Assembly: GCA_963712835.1 (NCBI GenBank)
Contig: CAVQJJ010000019.1
Span: forward strand, 62,001-126,000
Reading direction: 5' to 3'
From: DATARH01 sp963712835
Lineage (GTDB): Bacteria > Pseudomonadota > Alphaproteobacteria > ATCC43930 > CGMCC-115725
DNA: 64,000 bases
A model generated the notes under the pieces. The model had not been told where the DNA came from and searched no databases. It saw only the letters and a program-made list of their open reading frames with translations. A program made the translations under genes and the position numbers. Positions 35,544 through 44,689 of the stretch are shown here, in pieces. Position 1 is the first letter of the stretch. The number at the start of each line of letters is the position of its first letter.

Positions 35544-35765
35544 TCAGCTCACGGCTGGGTCGACAATCGCCTGGCGCAGCCGCATCACGTTCATGGGCAG
35601 CATAACGACATGTAGGACCAATATTGGCTGTAATCCCGCCCAGTAGGCATAGGCGATAAAGGCGATATTGCTTACGATCGCGATGCTGCGCAGCGTCACC
35701 ATGCGGCGTACACAGAACGTCGCCAAGACCAAGGCCGCGGCGACGTAGCCGAGCAGGTTGATCAT
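35544..35765 (-). CDS. Small membrane protein, YgjV-like
   Basis: A 73-residue protein with about three hydrophobic helices (MINLLGYVAAALVLATFC, SIAIVSNIAFIAYAYWAG, ILVLHVVMLPMNVMRL). This layout matches small YgjV-type inner-membrane proteins of unknown function. ATG 35765 has a weak ribosome site and a TTG 18 bases upstream is in frame. It is isolated between the propeller gene and a non-coding stretch. Confidence 0.6.
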   Translation of the reverse strand: MINLLGYVAAALVLATFCVRRMVTLRSIAIVSNIAFIAYAYWAGLQPILVLHVVMLPMNVMRLRQAIVDPAVS

Positions 35766-36095
35766 CGCACTACTCGAGGGCAATTCATCGGCCAGCGCGC
35801 GAGCAATTGCGAGCGAACAATTGGGTCAAGGCCTCCCCAATTCCTCTCTCTTTAAAAGATTGAGCTTACGTGGATTGGAAGCTGTTAGTGCACGCAGCGT
35901 GCCAAATCCTCGTGACAAATATTTTTCTCGGCGAGCTGACCAAATTATGAGCAGATTGATCTCTAATTACAGAAAAGATTGGCAGGAACCGAGCCCAATG
36001 CTCTGAACGAAAGCAATCGGGCGACTGTTCCATCAATAATACGAATCAATGACGGCCGAAATGGCACCGCGCCGGGCGCTGCGATGAAAGGTTAA
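35766..36095. other. Intergenic stretch without a recognisable gene
   Basis: About 330 bp with lower GC than its surroundings (e.g. TTTAAAAG, ACAAATATTTTTC). One short open frame on the plus strand (ending 36006) gives 82 residues with no recognisable motif and no ribosome site; I do not call it a gene. No tRNA or clear hairpin was found. Confidence 0.5.
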
Positions 36096-38015
36096 TCAGA
36101 ACACGTCGACGGCTTCAGCGATGGCGACGAGCCCGTCGGCATCGTCTTGCAGCATTAGGCGCTCGGTGACGAGAGCGGCCGCCGCCTGGCGAACCTGGTC
36201 GATGTAATGCGCCTTGGTGCCATAACGCTCCTGCAGCGACGGGCGCGGGTCGCCGACGGCTTCGCGCTCGGCCTTGGTACGCGCGAAAGCGATGAACGAG
36301 CCGTCGCGGTCGGCGAGTTCGTCGGGCTGCGCCTTGTAGACATTCCAGCCGGTGAACGTGCCGAGCGGCACCGCGATCTGCGGGAGGCGGATGCCGGCGA
36401 CCTCGTTGCCGTCGCCTTCCACGGCGGAGACAAAGGTCGTGTAGGGCGCGGGCGGCGATGCCTCGGGCGGGTCGACCCAATCGACCGACGGCAGCACCGG
36501 GTTGTCGCCGGGCGGGCCGGCGAAGCCCGGTACCTTCGGCATCGCGACGGTCTTGGCCGACACGGCAGTGCCGTCAGCGATCGACGGCACGCGGCTCGGG
36601 GGCGGCGCGACGCCGCGCACGATCCAATCCTCCAGCGCCGCGAACAGCGCACGCAGCGCCGGCGTCGCGCTGTGCGGGTTGCGCGGGTTGACGCAGGGGC
36701 CGGGACGGGGATCGACGCCGGGACGCCCGCCATGCTGGGTGCCGGCGATCAGATAGACGCGGGAGTTGTCGGGCAGATTGAGGTCGCGGCGCAGGCCGGG
36801 ATCGGTATGGATCAGCGACGCGCCCTTTTGCCAATACTCCGTGGCGCTGTTGGTCTCGATGATTTTCGGGTCGTTCGCGGCGCCGGCGAGCAGCCCCGCG
36901 ATGCGGCCGGATACGGGATCGGCAGTCTTGGCGGTGCTGAAGGGGAACCAGTTCTCGGGATAAAGCCGATCCTCGTGCTGCGTCGCGGTGCGCCCGGGCA
37001 TTCCGAAACTGTGGTTGGCGAACACCTTACCGGCGCCGGCGACGTGGCTGAACACGCCGTCGAACACCTTTTGTCCGGCCTCGTCGCTGTTCATGCCGAG
37101 CTCAAGGAAATGCCGCAGGAAGCGTCCGCTCTGTGACACGCCGAAGGCGATCGCGTGGTGGATTTCGCTCATGCCCGACAGCAGCGGGTTGGGAATGCCG
37201 CCGCGATTGGCGCTTTTGTAGCGGAAGAACGACACGAGATCGCGCACGCTGGCATAGCCGATGCCGAGCACCCTCGACCCCACCGCCTCGTACCACAGCT
37301 CGTAGATCTTGACCGGCGCGAAATTGCGGCCGGGCGGCAACAGGCGGATCGAGCGGTCGTCAAGGAACTCCCACTCGTCGCGCGGGATTTCGCTGCGCTG
37401 GTCGCTCTCGCGGTCGCGCACGGTGAGCCGCGCCGTCGGCTGATCGGTCGAGGCGGCGGGGTAGGAAAGGCGTCGCACGCTGCCGTCCCCCGGCCCGCGC
37501 GTGCCGAAGTGAAATTCGTCGCGGATGCGCCCGACGATCGGCTTGCCGCCGTCGAGCGCGGGGGGAAACTCGGCGCCAAGCTCCTTCTCGGCGCGCCTGG
37601 CCCCGGGGTCCCAGCCCGACCACACGAGCGAATAGCCACGCCCGAGACAGAAACCGAGCCCGGCATCTTCCTTGTTCTTCGGGTCGTTGATGCGGTCGCG
37701 CTCGGTACCGGGGACGTCGTCGAGCAGGCACATGATGCGCTTCGAGCCGCGATTGGGCACGTCATAGACGAGGATCGAGCTGCCGCGCAGCGGCTCTTTC
37801 GGTCGCAGGATGTCAAAATCGGTCGCGTATTCGACGAAGCCCTTGGCGTTAGTTGCCGCCCTGGCGAGATCGGCGATGCCGGCATTGCACGCGGCGGTGG
37901 GATCGAGCACGCCCTTGGCGACGCCCTTGATGCGGACGTACGAGCCGGCCGGGCCGAATTCGTGCCCGTCGGCGAAAGCGACGATGTCGGTGACGCTGAT
38001 ATCGGTGATCGCCAT
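36096..38015 (-). CDS. Alpha/beta hydrolase domain protein (ABHYDR_10 type)
   Basis: A 639-residue protein of the large hydrolase-like family that pairs an N-terminal domain (ITDISVTDIVAFADGHEFG...GSYVRIKG) with an alpha/beta hydrolase core. FGVSQSGRFLRHFL carries the nucleophile elbow (G-x-S-x-S-G) and IAGTQHGG probably the catalytic His. Substrate unknown. No signal peptide with this start: ATG 38015 follows GGAGGAA by 4 bases. A DUF924 gene lies 11 bp upstream on the same strand, so they are co-transcribed. Confidence 0.82.
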   Translation of the reverse strand: MAITDISVTDIVAFADGHEFGPAGSYVRIKGVAKGVLDPTAACNAGIADLARAATNAKGFVEYATDFDILRPKEPLRGSSILVYDVPNRGSKRIMCLLDDVPGTERDRINDPKNKEDAGLGFCLGRGYSLVWSGWDPGARRAEKELGAEFPPALDGGKPIVGRIRDEFHFGTRGPGDGSVRRLSYPAASTDQPTARLTVRDRESDQRSEIPRDEWEFLDDRSIRLLPPGRNFAPVKIYELWYEAVGSRVLGIGYASVRDLVSFFRYKSANRGGIPNPLLSGMSEIHHAIAFGVSQSGRFLRHFLELGMNSDEAGQKVFDGVFSHVAGAGKVFANHSFGMPGRTATQHEDRLYPENWFPFSTAKTADPVSGRIAGLLAGAANDPKIIETNSATEYWQKGASLIHTDPGLRRDLNLPDNSRVYLIAGTQHGGRPGVDPRPGPCVNPRNPHSATPALRALFAALEDWIVRGVAPPPSRVPSIADGTAVSAKTVAMPKVPGFAGPPGDNPVLPSVDWVDPPEASPPAPYTTFVSAVEGDGNEVAGIRLPQIAVPLGTFTGWNVYKAQPDELADRDGSFIAFARTKAEREAVGDPRPSLQERYGTKAHYIDQVRQAAAALVTERLMLQDDADGLVAIAEAVDVF

Positions 38016-38026
38016 GGATTCCTCCG

Positions 38027-38656
38027 CTAGACGGGCGGCGGCGCCGGCTGGCCGAAGCGATGCTCGCATTCGACGAGGAACGCCAGCTCTTCGGGGGTCG
38101 ACTCGCGGCCGAGGATGGCGTTGCGGTGCGGGAAGCGGCCGAAGCGCTCGATGATCTCGCAATGCAGGCGGGTCATGTGGCCGTCGCTCCTGCGGCCCTC
38201 GACCGGCGGCAGCGCCAGCAGCAGGTCGAGACCGCGCTGCTGATCGGCCAGCACCTCGCTATGCTCCAAAGGCAGATAGAAGAACAGCCGCCACGCCGCC
38301 GGCACGGCCCGGTCGAAGCCGCGGGCGAGCGCGCGGTTGGTGGTTGCCAGCGCGAGATGGTCGCTGGCGAACGCGCGCGGCGTCGAGCGGAAGATGTTGC
38401 GCGGCACCTGGTCGAGCAGCATGACGTGAGCGAGGGCCGAAAGCGGCGCGTCTTCCCACGCGGCATAGGCGCCGGCGGTGGCCAGGTCGTGATCGGCGGC
38501 GAAATGGGCGTGCACCGCGTCGTCGAATTCGGGGGTGCTGCGGAACCAGATTTGCTTGTGGTGAAACCTCTCGGGATGATCGGTCGCGCCAAACCAGAAA
38601 TCGAGAAGCGCCTGGGCGCGGGCGGGCAGTGACGAGGTGTCGGCGTCGAACGGCAT
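38027..38656 (-). CDS. DUF924 family protein
   Basis: The 209-residue product shows the family hallmarks: LLDFWFG near the start, LLDQVPRNIFRSTPRAFASD in the middle, RLFFYLPLEHSE and HCEIIERFGRFPHRN towards the end. It is an all-helical, TPR-like cytosolic protein of unknown function. It heads a two-gene operon with the alpha/beta hydrolase. A repeat element begins directly upstream of its ATG. Confidence 0.88.
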   Translation of the reverse strand: MPFDADTSSLPARAQALLDFWFGATDHPERFHHKQIWFRSTPEFDDAVHAHFAADHDLATAGAYAAWEDAPLSALAHVMLLDQVPRNIFRSTPRAFASDHLALATTNRALARGFDRAVPAAWRLFFYLPLEHSEVLADQQRGLDLLLALPPVEGRRSDGHMTRLHCEIIERFGRFPHRNAILGRESTPEELAFLVECEHRFGQPAPPPV

Positions 38657-38660
38657 CCGC

Positions 38661-38852
38661 GCATCCTAACGCGTTCCGGACGGCGCGCACGGAGAAACAA
38701 CCCGCAAAGGACGCCAAGGATACACGAAGGTCGCAAAGCTCCAAATCGCGCTAAGGGCGAGGCTCCTGTCGCCGGAATTTGCTGGCGCTTCGCGCCCGTA
38801 TGGACAGCTTCGCATTCTTTGCGAGACCATCGCGTCCTTCGCGCTAGGATGC
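38661..38852. repeat. MITE/REP-like inverted-repeat element
   Basis: Outer arms 38661-38673 (GCATCCTAACGCG) and 38840-38852 (CGCGCTAGGATGC) match at 12 of 13 positions. Inside, CGCAAAGGACGCCAAGG...GGTCGCAAAG (38703-38738) is repeated in inverted form at 38817-38840. It fills most of the gap between the divergent DUF924 and GFA genes. No transposase is encoded. Confidence 0.55.
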
Positions 38853-38898
38853 TTTCTTTCTCTGCTCCCGTCGTCGCAAGTTTCAGAGGAGAATCGCG

Positions 38899-39330
38899 AT
38901 GGCCCAGGTCAGAACCGGCGGGTGCCTGTGCGGCGCGATCCGCTACGAGGCCGCTGGCGAGCCGCTGTTCTCGCTGCAGTGCCATTGCCGCGACTGCCAG
39001 CGCGCCAGCGGCGCCGGGCATGTTCCGGCGGTGCGGCTACCATCGGCCGATTTCCGCGTCACCAAGGGCACGCCCAAGAGCTACATCGCGAAGTCTGATG
39101 CGGGAAACGATATCAGCCGGGTCTTTTGCGGCGATTGCGGCACGCCGCTTTACGTGCAGGTGTCGACCCGGCCCGACATGGTCGGGCTGCGGGTGACGAC
39201 GTTCGACGACCCGGGCTGGTTCAAGCCCGAGGCCAACATCTTCACCAAAAGCGCGCAGCCCTGGGACCACATGGACCCGGCCGTACCCGCGTTCGAGACC
39301 TACCCGCAGGGGAAGTCGTACTCGCGCTAA
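38899..39330 (+). CDS. GFA/CENP-V family zinc protein
   Basis: The 143-residue product has the glutathione-dependent formaldehyde-activating (GFA) fold. Zinc ligands are in GGCLCGAIRY, CHCRDCQRASG and FCGDCGTPLY. Members are small, often uncharacterised; only a few have been linked to glutathione and formaldehyde. ATG 38899 follows AGAGGAGAATCGCG. It is a single-gene unit, followed by hairpins and then a convergent dehydrogenase gene. Confidence 0.9.
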   Translation: MAQVRTGGCLCGAIRYEAAGEPLFSLQCHCRDCQRASGAGHVPAVRLPSADFRVTKGTPKSYIAKSDAGNDISRVFCGDCGTPLYVQVSTRPDMVGLRVTTFDDPGWFKPEANIFTKSAQPWDHMDPAVPAFETYPQGKSYSR

Positions 39331-39379
39331 CGCCTCTCTCGGCAGCGTCCTCTTTATCAGGCGGCTCGCCGCCTGTTAT

Positions 39380-39409
39380 CCGCCTGTTATCGGCGTCATT
39401 AACAGGCGG
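39380..39409. terminator. Hairpin after the GFA gene
   Basis: Arms CCGCCTGTTA (39380-39389) and TAACAGGCGG (39400-39409) pair perfectly around 10 bases. A further partial copy GCCTGTTATC precedes it (39371). No T-run follows, so it may be a repeat element or a weak terminator. Confidence 0.4.
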
Positions 39410-39458
39410 TGAGAGCGGCCTGACTTAGGCCTATGCGTTCCCGCCACCCGCGCGCCTC

Positions 39459-39497
39459 GCCCATCTAACCGGATTAGATAGTTCGATCCGGATGGGC
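39459..39497. terminator. Bulged hairpin between convergent genes
   Basis: GCCCAT and CCGGAT (39459-39474, with a 4-base bulge between them) pair with ATCCGG and ATGGGC (39486-39497) around an 11-base loop. A T6 run follows about 20 bases later on the plus strand. It lies between the convergent GFA and dehydrogenase genes and may stop transcription from both sides. Confidence 0.35.
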
Positions 39498-39525
39498 TTC
39501 AAGAACGTAAGAAGAACATTTTTTA

Positions 39526-42429
39526 TTATGACGACGCCTTGTCGAGGATGCGGACGATGTGGCGCGCCTCGCGCTGCGCGCCGTCGGCGATCTGATGACG
39601 GCAAGAAGTGCCGCAGGCGGCGAGGAGGGTACCGGGCGCGGCGGCGCGCATCTTCGGCAGCACGCCCAATTCGCCGATCTTCAATGACATCTCGTGGTGC
39701 TCGGCCTCGTAACCGAAGGCGCCGGCCATCCCACAGCAGGTCGAGTCGAAGGTCTCGACGGTGAGCTCCGGGATTAACTTTAGCGCGTCGACCGCGGCGC
39801 CGGCGGTGCCGAAGGCTTTCTGATGGCAATGGCCGTGCAGCAGCGCGGTCTTGCCGGGCATCGCCTTGAGCATCAGGTTGAACCGGCCGGCTTTGCTTTC
39901 GGTTTCGACGAATTCCTCGAAAAGCTGGGCGTGCGCGGCGAGCGCCTTGCTGTCTTCGCCGGGCAGGAGCGCCGGGTATTCGTCGCGCAGAGTGAGCAGG
40001 CATGACGGCTCCAGGCCGACGATCGGCGTGCCCGCGGCAATCGCTGGGCCGAGCGCCGCGATCATGCGGCGCGCTTCGGCGCGCGCTTCGTCAATCAGCC
40101 CGGCGGCAAGGAAGGTGCGGCCGCAACAGAGCGGGCGGCCGACATTCGGTTCGGGCGTCGTCACTTTATAGCCGGCGCGGGCCAACACGCGTTCGGCGGC
40201 GCGGGCGTTCTCCGGCTCGAAATAGCGGTTGAAGGTGTCGACGAGGAGGAGGATTTCGGGCCGAGCGCCGTCCATCTCTCTCTCCGCTTGTTGGCCAGCA
40301 CCCTTGTATGGAGTCGAAGACCAGCGCGGCAGCGCTCGCTTGGCGCTGAAGCCGAGAAGTTTTTCACCGAGCGCCGCCAGCAGCCCGCCAGACTTGCGCA
40401 GGTTGAGCAGCCCGGCGAAATGCCTCGCCCAGGGCGCATAACGCGGCAGATAGGCGATCAGCCGGTCGCGCATGGTCAGCTTGTGGCGCTTGCGGTATTG
40501 CGCGAGGAATTCGAGCTTCATCTTTGCCATATCGACGCCGGTCGGGCACTCGCGGCGGCAGCCTTTGCACGATACGCAAAGCGACATGGTCTCGGCCATC
40601 GCGTCCGAGGTCAGCGCGTCGGGGCCGAGCTGGCCGGACAACGCGAGGCGCAAGGTATTGGCGCGGCCGCGCGTCAAATGCTGTTCGTCGCCGGTCGCGC
40701 GATACGACGGGCACATGACGCCCGGGTCGGATTTGCGGCAGGCGCCGTTGTTGTTGCACATCTCGGCGGCGCTGGCGAAACCGCCCCATTCCGACCAGTC
40801 GAACGCGGTTTCGACCGGCACCTGGCGGTAGCCCGGCTTGAAGCGCATCAGGGTGCGGTCGTCCATCTTGGGCGGGCGGACGATCTTGCCGGGGTTGAAG
40901 AGCCCGCCAGGGTCGAACTTGTCCTTCACCTCCTCGAAGGCGCGGATGATGCGGCTGCCATACATCGGCTCGTGGAATTCCGAGCGGACGATGCCGTCGC
41001 CGTGCTCGCCCGAATGCGAGCCCTTGTATTCGCGCACCATCGCGAAGGCTTCCTCCGCGATCTCGCGCATCTTCTTGACCTCGAGCTCCTGCTTGAGATT
41101 GAGCACCGGCCGCACATGCAGCGTGCCGACCGAGGCGTGCGCGTACCAGGTGCCGTAAGTGCCGTGCTTGTGAAAGACGCTGGTCAGCCGATCGGTGTAC
41201 TCGGCGAGGTCTTCGAGCCGCACCGCGCAATCCTCGATAAAGGAGATCGGTTTCCCGTCGCCTTTCATCGACATCATGATGTTGAGGCCTTCCTTGCGCA
41301 CGTTCCACACCGCGCTCTGAAAGGCCGGATCGGTCGCCTCGATCACCGCGCCAGGGAAGCCGAGGTCGCCCATCAGCTCGACGAGCTGTTTCAAGCGGCA
41401 AAGATTGTCGTCGGCGTCGGGGCCGGCGAATTCGGTCAAAAGGATCGCGTCGGGCTCGCCCCGCACGAAGCGGTCGACCGTGGCGCGGAACATCGGGATG
41501 TCGCGCGCCAGCTCGATCATCGTACGGTCGACAAGCTCGACCGCGGCGGGGCCGAGCTTGACGATGTGCTGGGTCGCGTTCATTGCCCCGTAGAAGGTCG
41601 GGAAATGGCAGATGCCGAGCACCCGGTGCGGCGGGATCGGTTGCAGGTCGAGCTCGATTTCGGTGAAGAAGGCGAGGGTGCCTTCGCTGCCGACCAGCAG
41701 ATTGGCCATGTTGTGGCCTTCATCACCGATCATGTCGATGTTGTAGCCGCCGACCTTGCGCAACAGCTTGGGGATGCGGGCGTCGATCTCGTCCGCCTCG
41801 CGGCGGTGCAGCGCGCGCATGTCGCTGACGAGATTGCGATAGCGCTCCGGCTGGACATCCTCGCCGAAATTGCTGGGAACCTCGCCGAAATGCGCCTCTG
41901 TGCCATCGGCGAGAATGGCGTCAATCGCGCGCACGTTGTGCACCATGTTGCCGTAGCGGATCGACCGCGCGCCGCAGGAGTTGTTGGCGGTCATGCCGCC
42001 GATCGTCGCCCGGTCGCCGGTCGAGACATCGACCGGGAACCATAATTTCTGCGCGCGTAGCCGCGCGTTGAGCCGCTCCATGACGACGCCGGGCTGCACC
42101 TTGACGCGCCGGGTCTCGACATCGACCTCGCCGACCCCTTGCATGTATTTGCTGCACTCGACGACGAGGGCGCGGTTGACCGTCTGGCCGCATTGCGAGG
42201 TGCCGCCGCCGCGCGGCAACACGGGCACGCCTTCCTCGCGGGCAATCTGCAGCGACGCGGCGATGTCGTCCTTGTCCTTGGCGACGACGACGCCGAGCGG
42301 CTCGATCTGGTAGATCGACGCGTCGGTCGAATAGCGGCCGAGGGTGAATCGGTCGAACAGCACATCGCCCTTGATCTCGCGCTTGAGGCGGGTTTCCAGG
42401 CGGGAGGCGGGCGGGTTATCGAGGGGCAT
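39526..42429 (-). CDS. FAD-linked oxidase fused to Fe-S/CCG domain (D-2-hydroxyacid dehydrogenase, YdiJ-like)
   Basis: A 967-residue fusion. The N-terminal half is an FAD-binding oxidase (PRGGGTSQCGQTVN, STGDRATIGGMTANNSCGARS, NMANLLVGSEGTLAF) followed by the FAD-oxidase C-terminal domain (HVRPVLNLK, SHSGEHGDGIVR). Then come ferredoxin-like cysteine motifs (CNNNGACRKS, CVSCKGCRRECP) and two CCG domains (PLCCGRTFLAAG, STCCGMAGAFGY). Such proteins oxidise D-lactate, D-2-hydroxyglutarate or glycolate and pass electrons to the respiratory chain; the length and fusion fit the YdiJ type best. ATG 42429 chosen; a TTG lies 6 bases upstream. No lctP or glcB neighbours. Confidence 0.9.
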   Translation of the reverse strand: MPLDNPPASRLETRLKREIKGDVLFDRFTLGRYSTDASIYQIEPLGVVVAKDKDDIAASLQIAREEGVPVLPRGGGTSQCGQTVNRALVVECSKYMQGVGEVDVETRRVKVQPGVVMERLNARLRAQKLWFPVDVSTGDRATIGGMTANNSCGARSIRYGNMVHNVRAIDAILADGTEAHFGEVPSNFGEDVQPERYRNLVSDMRALHRREADEIDARIPKLLRKVGGYNIDMIGDEGHNMANLLVGSEGTLAFFTEIELDLQPIPPHRVLGICHFPTFYGAMNATQHIVKLGPAAVELVDRTMIELARDIPMFRATVDRFVRGEPDAILLTEFAGPDADDNLCRLKQLVELMGDLGFPGAVIEATDPAFQSAVWNVRKEGLNIMMSMKGDGKPISFIEDCAVRLEDLAEYTDRLTSVFHKHGTYGTWYAHASVGTLHVRPVLNLKQELEVKKMREIAEEAFAMVREYKGSHSGEHGDGIVRSEFHEPMYGSRIIRAFEEVKDKFDPGGLFNPGKIVRPPKMDDRTLMRFKPGYRQVPVETAFDWSEWGGFASAAEMCNNNGACRKSDPGVMCPSYRATGDEQHLTRGRANTLRLALSGQLGPDALTSDAMAETMSLCVSCKGCRRECPTGVDMAKMKLEFLAQYRKRHKLTMRDRLIAYLPRYAPWARHFAGLLNLRKSGGLLAALGEKLLGFSAKRALPRWSSTPYKGAGQQAEREMDGARPEILLLVDTFNRYFEPENARAAERVLARAGYKVTTPEPNVGRPLCCGRTFLAAGLIDEARAEARRMIAALGPAIAAGTPIVGLEPSCLLTLRDEYPALLPGEDSKALAAHAQLFEEFVETESKAGRFNLMLKAMPGKTALLHGHCHQKAFGTAGAAVDALKLIPELTVETFDSTCCGMAGAFGYEAEHHEMSLKIGELGVLPKMRAAAPGTLLAACGTSCRHQIADGAQREARHIVRILDKASS

Positions 42430-42465
42430 GGGCAACTCGCGGCAGACGCTGTGTCGTACCGGACT

Positions 42466-42519
42466 AAGCCGGCACCCACATTGCCACCGCAGGAGCGATC
42501 GACAAGTGGGTCCCGGCTT
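42466..42519. repeat. Inverted repeat (REP-like) before cupin gene
   Basis: AAGCCGGCACCCAC (42466-42479) and GTGGGTCCCGGCTT (42506-42519) pair at 13 of 14 positions around 26 bases. The right arm continues as TTGCGGGACGAC, like widespread alphaproteobacterial repeats around TCCCGGCTTT. It lies between the divergent dehydrogenase and cupin genes. Confidence 0.5.
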
Positions 42520-42546
42520 TTGCGGGACGACAAGGAAGTGAAAGAT

Positions 42547-42945
42547 ATGCCTTCAACCGATTGGCAGACACAAGCAATCGGCACCGCGCCGCTGGTCACC
42601 GCGCCCGACGGGTCGGCGGTGCGCGTGCTGTGCGCGACCACGCGGGGCAGCATGATCTCGTTCGTGTTGGCGCCCGGCGCGGTATCAAAGGCCGTCGTAC
42701 ACAGGACGGTCGAAGAGATCTGGTGCGTCGTGGCCGGACGCGGGCGGCTCTGGCGGAAGAGCAACGAGGTCGAGGAGGTCGTCGACCTTGCGCCGGGCCT
42801 GTCGCTGACCCTCCCGGTGGGCACGCGGTTTCAGTTCCGCAACGACGGCGACGAGGTGCTGCAGATCGTCGCGGTGACGATGCCGCCCTGGCCCGGCGAA
42901 GGTGAGGCTTTTCCCGTGAAAGGAACCTGGTCGGCGGCGCCTTGA
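42547..42945 (+). CDS. Cupin domain protein
   Basis: A 132-residue single cupin barrel. The first motif region contains HRTVEEIWCVVAGRGRLWR and the second LSLTLPVGTRFQFRN; a metal-binding His/Glu set is plausible (HRTVEE) but the second-motif His is lacking. Function unknown. ATG 42547 is preceded by GGAAG. It is divergent from the FAD/Fe-S dehydrogenase and upstream of the Crp/Fnr pair. Confidence 0.8.
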   Translation: MPSTDWQTQAIGTAPLVTAPDGSAVRVLCATTRGSMISFVLAPGAVSKAVVHRTVEEIWCVVAGRGRLWRKSNEVEEVVDLAPGLSLTLPVGTRFQFRNDGDEVLQIVAVTMPPWPGEGEAFPVKGTWSAAP

Positions 42946-43117
42946 TACCAAACGTTACCGTTCCGGTTGGGAACCATCGTGGCTGAATCCGTTCATGATT
43001 TGACGGTTCTGCTCCCACCGGACGTTTCCCCTCTTCAACCTAACAAGGTTCCCGGCGCGGACGGAGCGGCGTGTCGCGAGCCGCAAAAACGAGCGCCCTC
43101 CGAGGAGGGTGAAGACG

Positions 43118-43819
43118 ATGAACCTCCCCATCCAACCCATCAAAAACCGTTTGCTCGCGAACCTTCCGCCGGAGGATTTGGCCGAGCTCATCGAGCACCT
43201 AGAGCTGGTGACCCTGCCGAAAAAGCAGGTTCTTTTCGAGGTCGGCGCGCCGCTCGATCGGGTCTATTTCATCGAGGAAGGGCTCGCCTCGGTGCTGACC
43301 ACGATGGAAGACGGCGCCAGCAGCGAGGTCGGCATGGTCGGACCAGAAGGGTTGGTCGGCGTCTCGGCGCTGCTCGGCGGCAGCGTCTCGGCGCAGCATA
43401 TCGTCATGCAGCTACCGGGGCGCGGCCATCACATCACGGCCACCCGCTGCAAAAGCCTGTTCGAGCGCAGCCCACAGGTTCGCCGCGTGGTGCTGCGCTT
43501 TATCGAGGATCTGCTGAACCTGAGCTCGCAGACCGCGGGCTGCAACCGGCTGCATTCGGTCGAGCAGCGCAGCGCGCGCTGGCTAATGATGGCGAGCGAT
43601 CGCATCGGCTGCAACGTCCTGCCGCTAACCCAGGAGTTCCTAGCGGCGATGCTGGGCGTGCGGCGATCCGGGGTCAGCGAGGCGATGAGCGAGTTGCAGC
43701 GTGGGGGGCTCATCCGCTACCGCCGTGGCGCGATCACCATCGTCGACCGCGCCGGTCTCGAAAAGACCGCCTGCGAATGCTACGGGCTCGACAAGCGGCG
43801 GATCGAGCGCCTGCTCTAG
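43118..43819 (+). CDS. Crp/Fnr family transcriptional regulator 1
   Basis: A 233-residue regulator with an N-terminal cyclic-nucleotide-binding-like beta-roll (FEVGAPLDRVYFIEEGLASV, VGMVGPEGLVG) and a C-terminal winged helix (AAMLGVRRSGVSEAM as recognition region). It lacks the N-terminal Cys cluster of FNR, so oxygen sensing by a Fe-S cluster is unlikely. Start ATG 43118 lies about 9 bases after AGGAGG; GTG 43109 is too close to it. A near-identical paralogue follows after 171 bp. Confidence 0.9.
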   Translation: MNLPIQPIKNRLLANLPPEDLAELIEHLELVTLPKKQVLFEVGAPLDRVYFIEEGLASVLTTMEDGASSEVGMVGPEGLVGVSALLGGSVSAQHIVMQLPGRGHHITATRCKSLFERSPQVRRVVLRFIEDLLNLSSQTAGCNRLHSVEQRSARWLMMASDRIGCNVLPLTQEFLAAMLGVRRSGVSEAMSELQRGGLIRYRRGAITIVDRAGLEKTACECYGLDKRRIERLL

Positions 43820-43990
43820 TCGGCGGGGATTTGAAGCGCCACAGGTCGCCCCGCGAGAAAGCCCCTAAACCCTTTCCCTGCCTCAATTTGTTTTTTCCTA
43901 TCCGTTCGCTACCGGACTATCGGCTTGGGCTACTTCCAGTAGATTGCCTCGTATCTGCGTGCCCTAATCAAGAGGCGCCGGGGGATACGA

Positions 43991-44689
43991 ATGGCATTGC
44001 AAGCAAGAATAAGAAACCGGCTGCTTGCCGCGCTCGCCACCAACGATTTTGCGGAACTGTCCGGCGACCTGCACCTTGTCAATTTGGGAAAACGCCAGAT
44101 CGTCTACGAGGTCGGGGCGTCTCTCGACTACATTTACTTCATCGAGGACGGCATCGCTTCGATGCTGACGATGATGGAGGACGGCGACAGCAGCGAAGTG
44201 GGAATGGTCGGTCCGGAGGGCTTAGTCGGGGCCTCCGCGCTGCTCGGCGGCCGTGTGTCGGCGCAGCAGGTCGTCATGCAGTTACCGGGTATCGCCCATC
44301 GCATCACGGCTTCGGCGTGCAAGTCGGCGTTCGACAACAACCCGCGCATCCGCGCCGTGCTGCTGCGCTTTATCGAGGATTTGCTGAACCTCAGCTCGCA
44401 GACCGCCGGCTGCAACCGGCTGCATTCGGTCGAGCAGCGGAGCGCGCGCTGGCTGTTGATGGCGAGCGACCGCATCGGCTCAAACGTGCTCCCGCTGACC
44501 CAGGAGTTTCTTGCCGCGATGCTCGGCGTGCGACGCTCCGGCGTCAGCGAGGCGGCGGGCGAGCTGCAGCGCTCGGGGCTCATTCGCTACCGCCGCGGCG
44601 AGATCACGATCGTCGACTGCGAGGGGCTCGAAAAAACCGCCTGCGAGTGCTACCGGCTCGACAAGCAGCGGGCCGCGAGACTGCTTTAG
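43991..44689 (+). CDS. Crp/Fnr family transcriptional regulator 2
   Basis: A 232-residue paralogue of the preceding gene. The N-terminal sensor halves differ clearly, while a run of more than 30 residues around LNLSSQTAGCNRLHSVEQRS is identical in both, as are most of the DNA-binding residues. A tandem duplication with later divergence of the sensor, or gene conversion in the linker and HTH, would explain this. Both keep a Cys pair near the end (TACEC). ATG 43991 follows a weak purine-rich site. Confidence 0.9.
   Translation: MALQARIRNRLLAALATNDFAELSGDLHLVNLGKRQIVYEVGASLDYIYFIEDGIASMLTMMEDGDSSEVGMVGPEGLVGASALLGGRVSAQQVVMQLPGIAHRITASACKSAFDNNPRIRAVLLRFIEDLLNLSSQTAGCNRLHSVEQRSARWLLMASDRIGSNVLPLTQEFLAAMLGVRRSGVSEAAGELQRSGLIRYRRGEITIVDCEGLEKTACECYRLDKQRAARLL

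Noticed and set aside
35758..36006. 82-codon plus-strand frame in the 35.8-36.1 kb gap
   Set aside because: No ribosome site, no motif, and different composition from neighbouring genes; reported as empty intergenic DNA.
36207..37136. Large frames on the plus strand opposite the alpha/beta hydrolase, and similar ones opposite valS, dnaB-alr, purF and the FAD/Fe-S dehydrogenase
   Set aside because: These are complementary-strand shadows of conserved genes with Arg/Gly/Asp-rich, family-free products.
38661..38852. CRISPR-like repeat array
   Set aside because: The repeats are inverted, only two to four units, with no regular spacer length and no cas genes.
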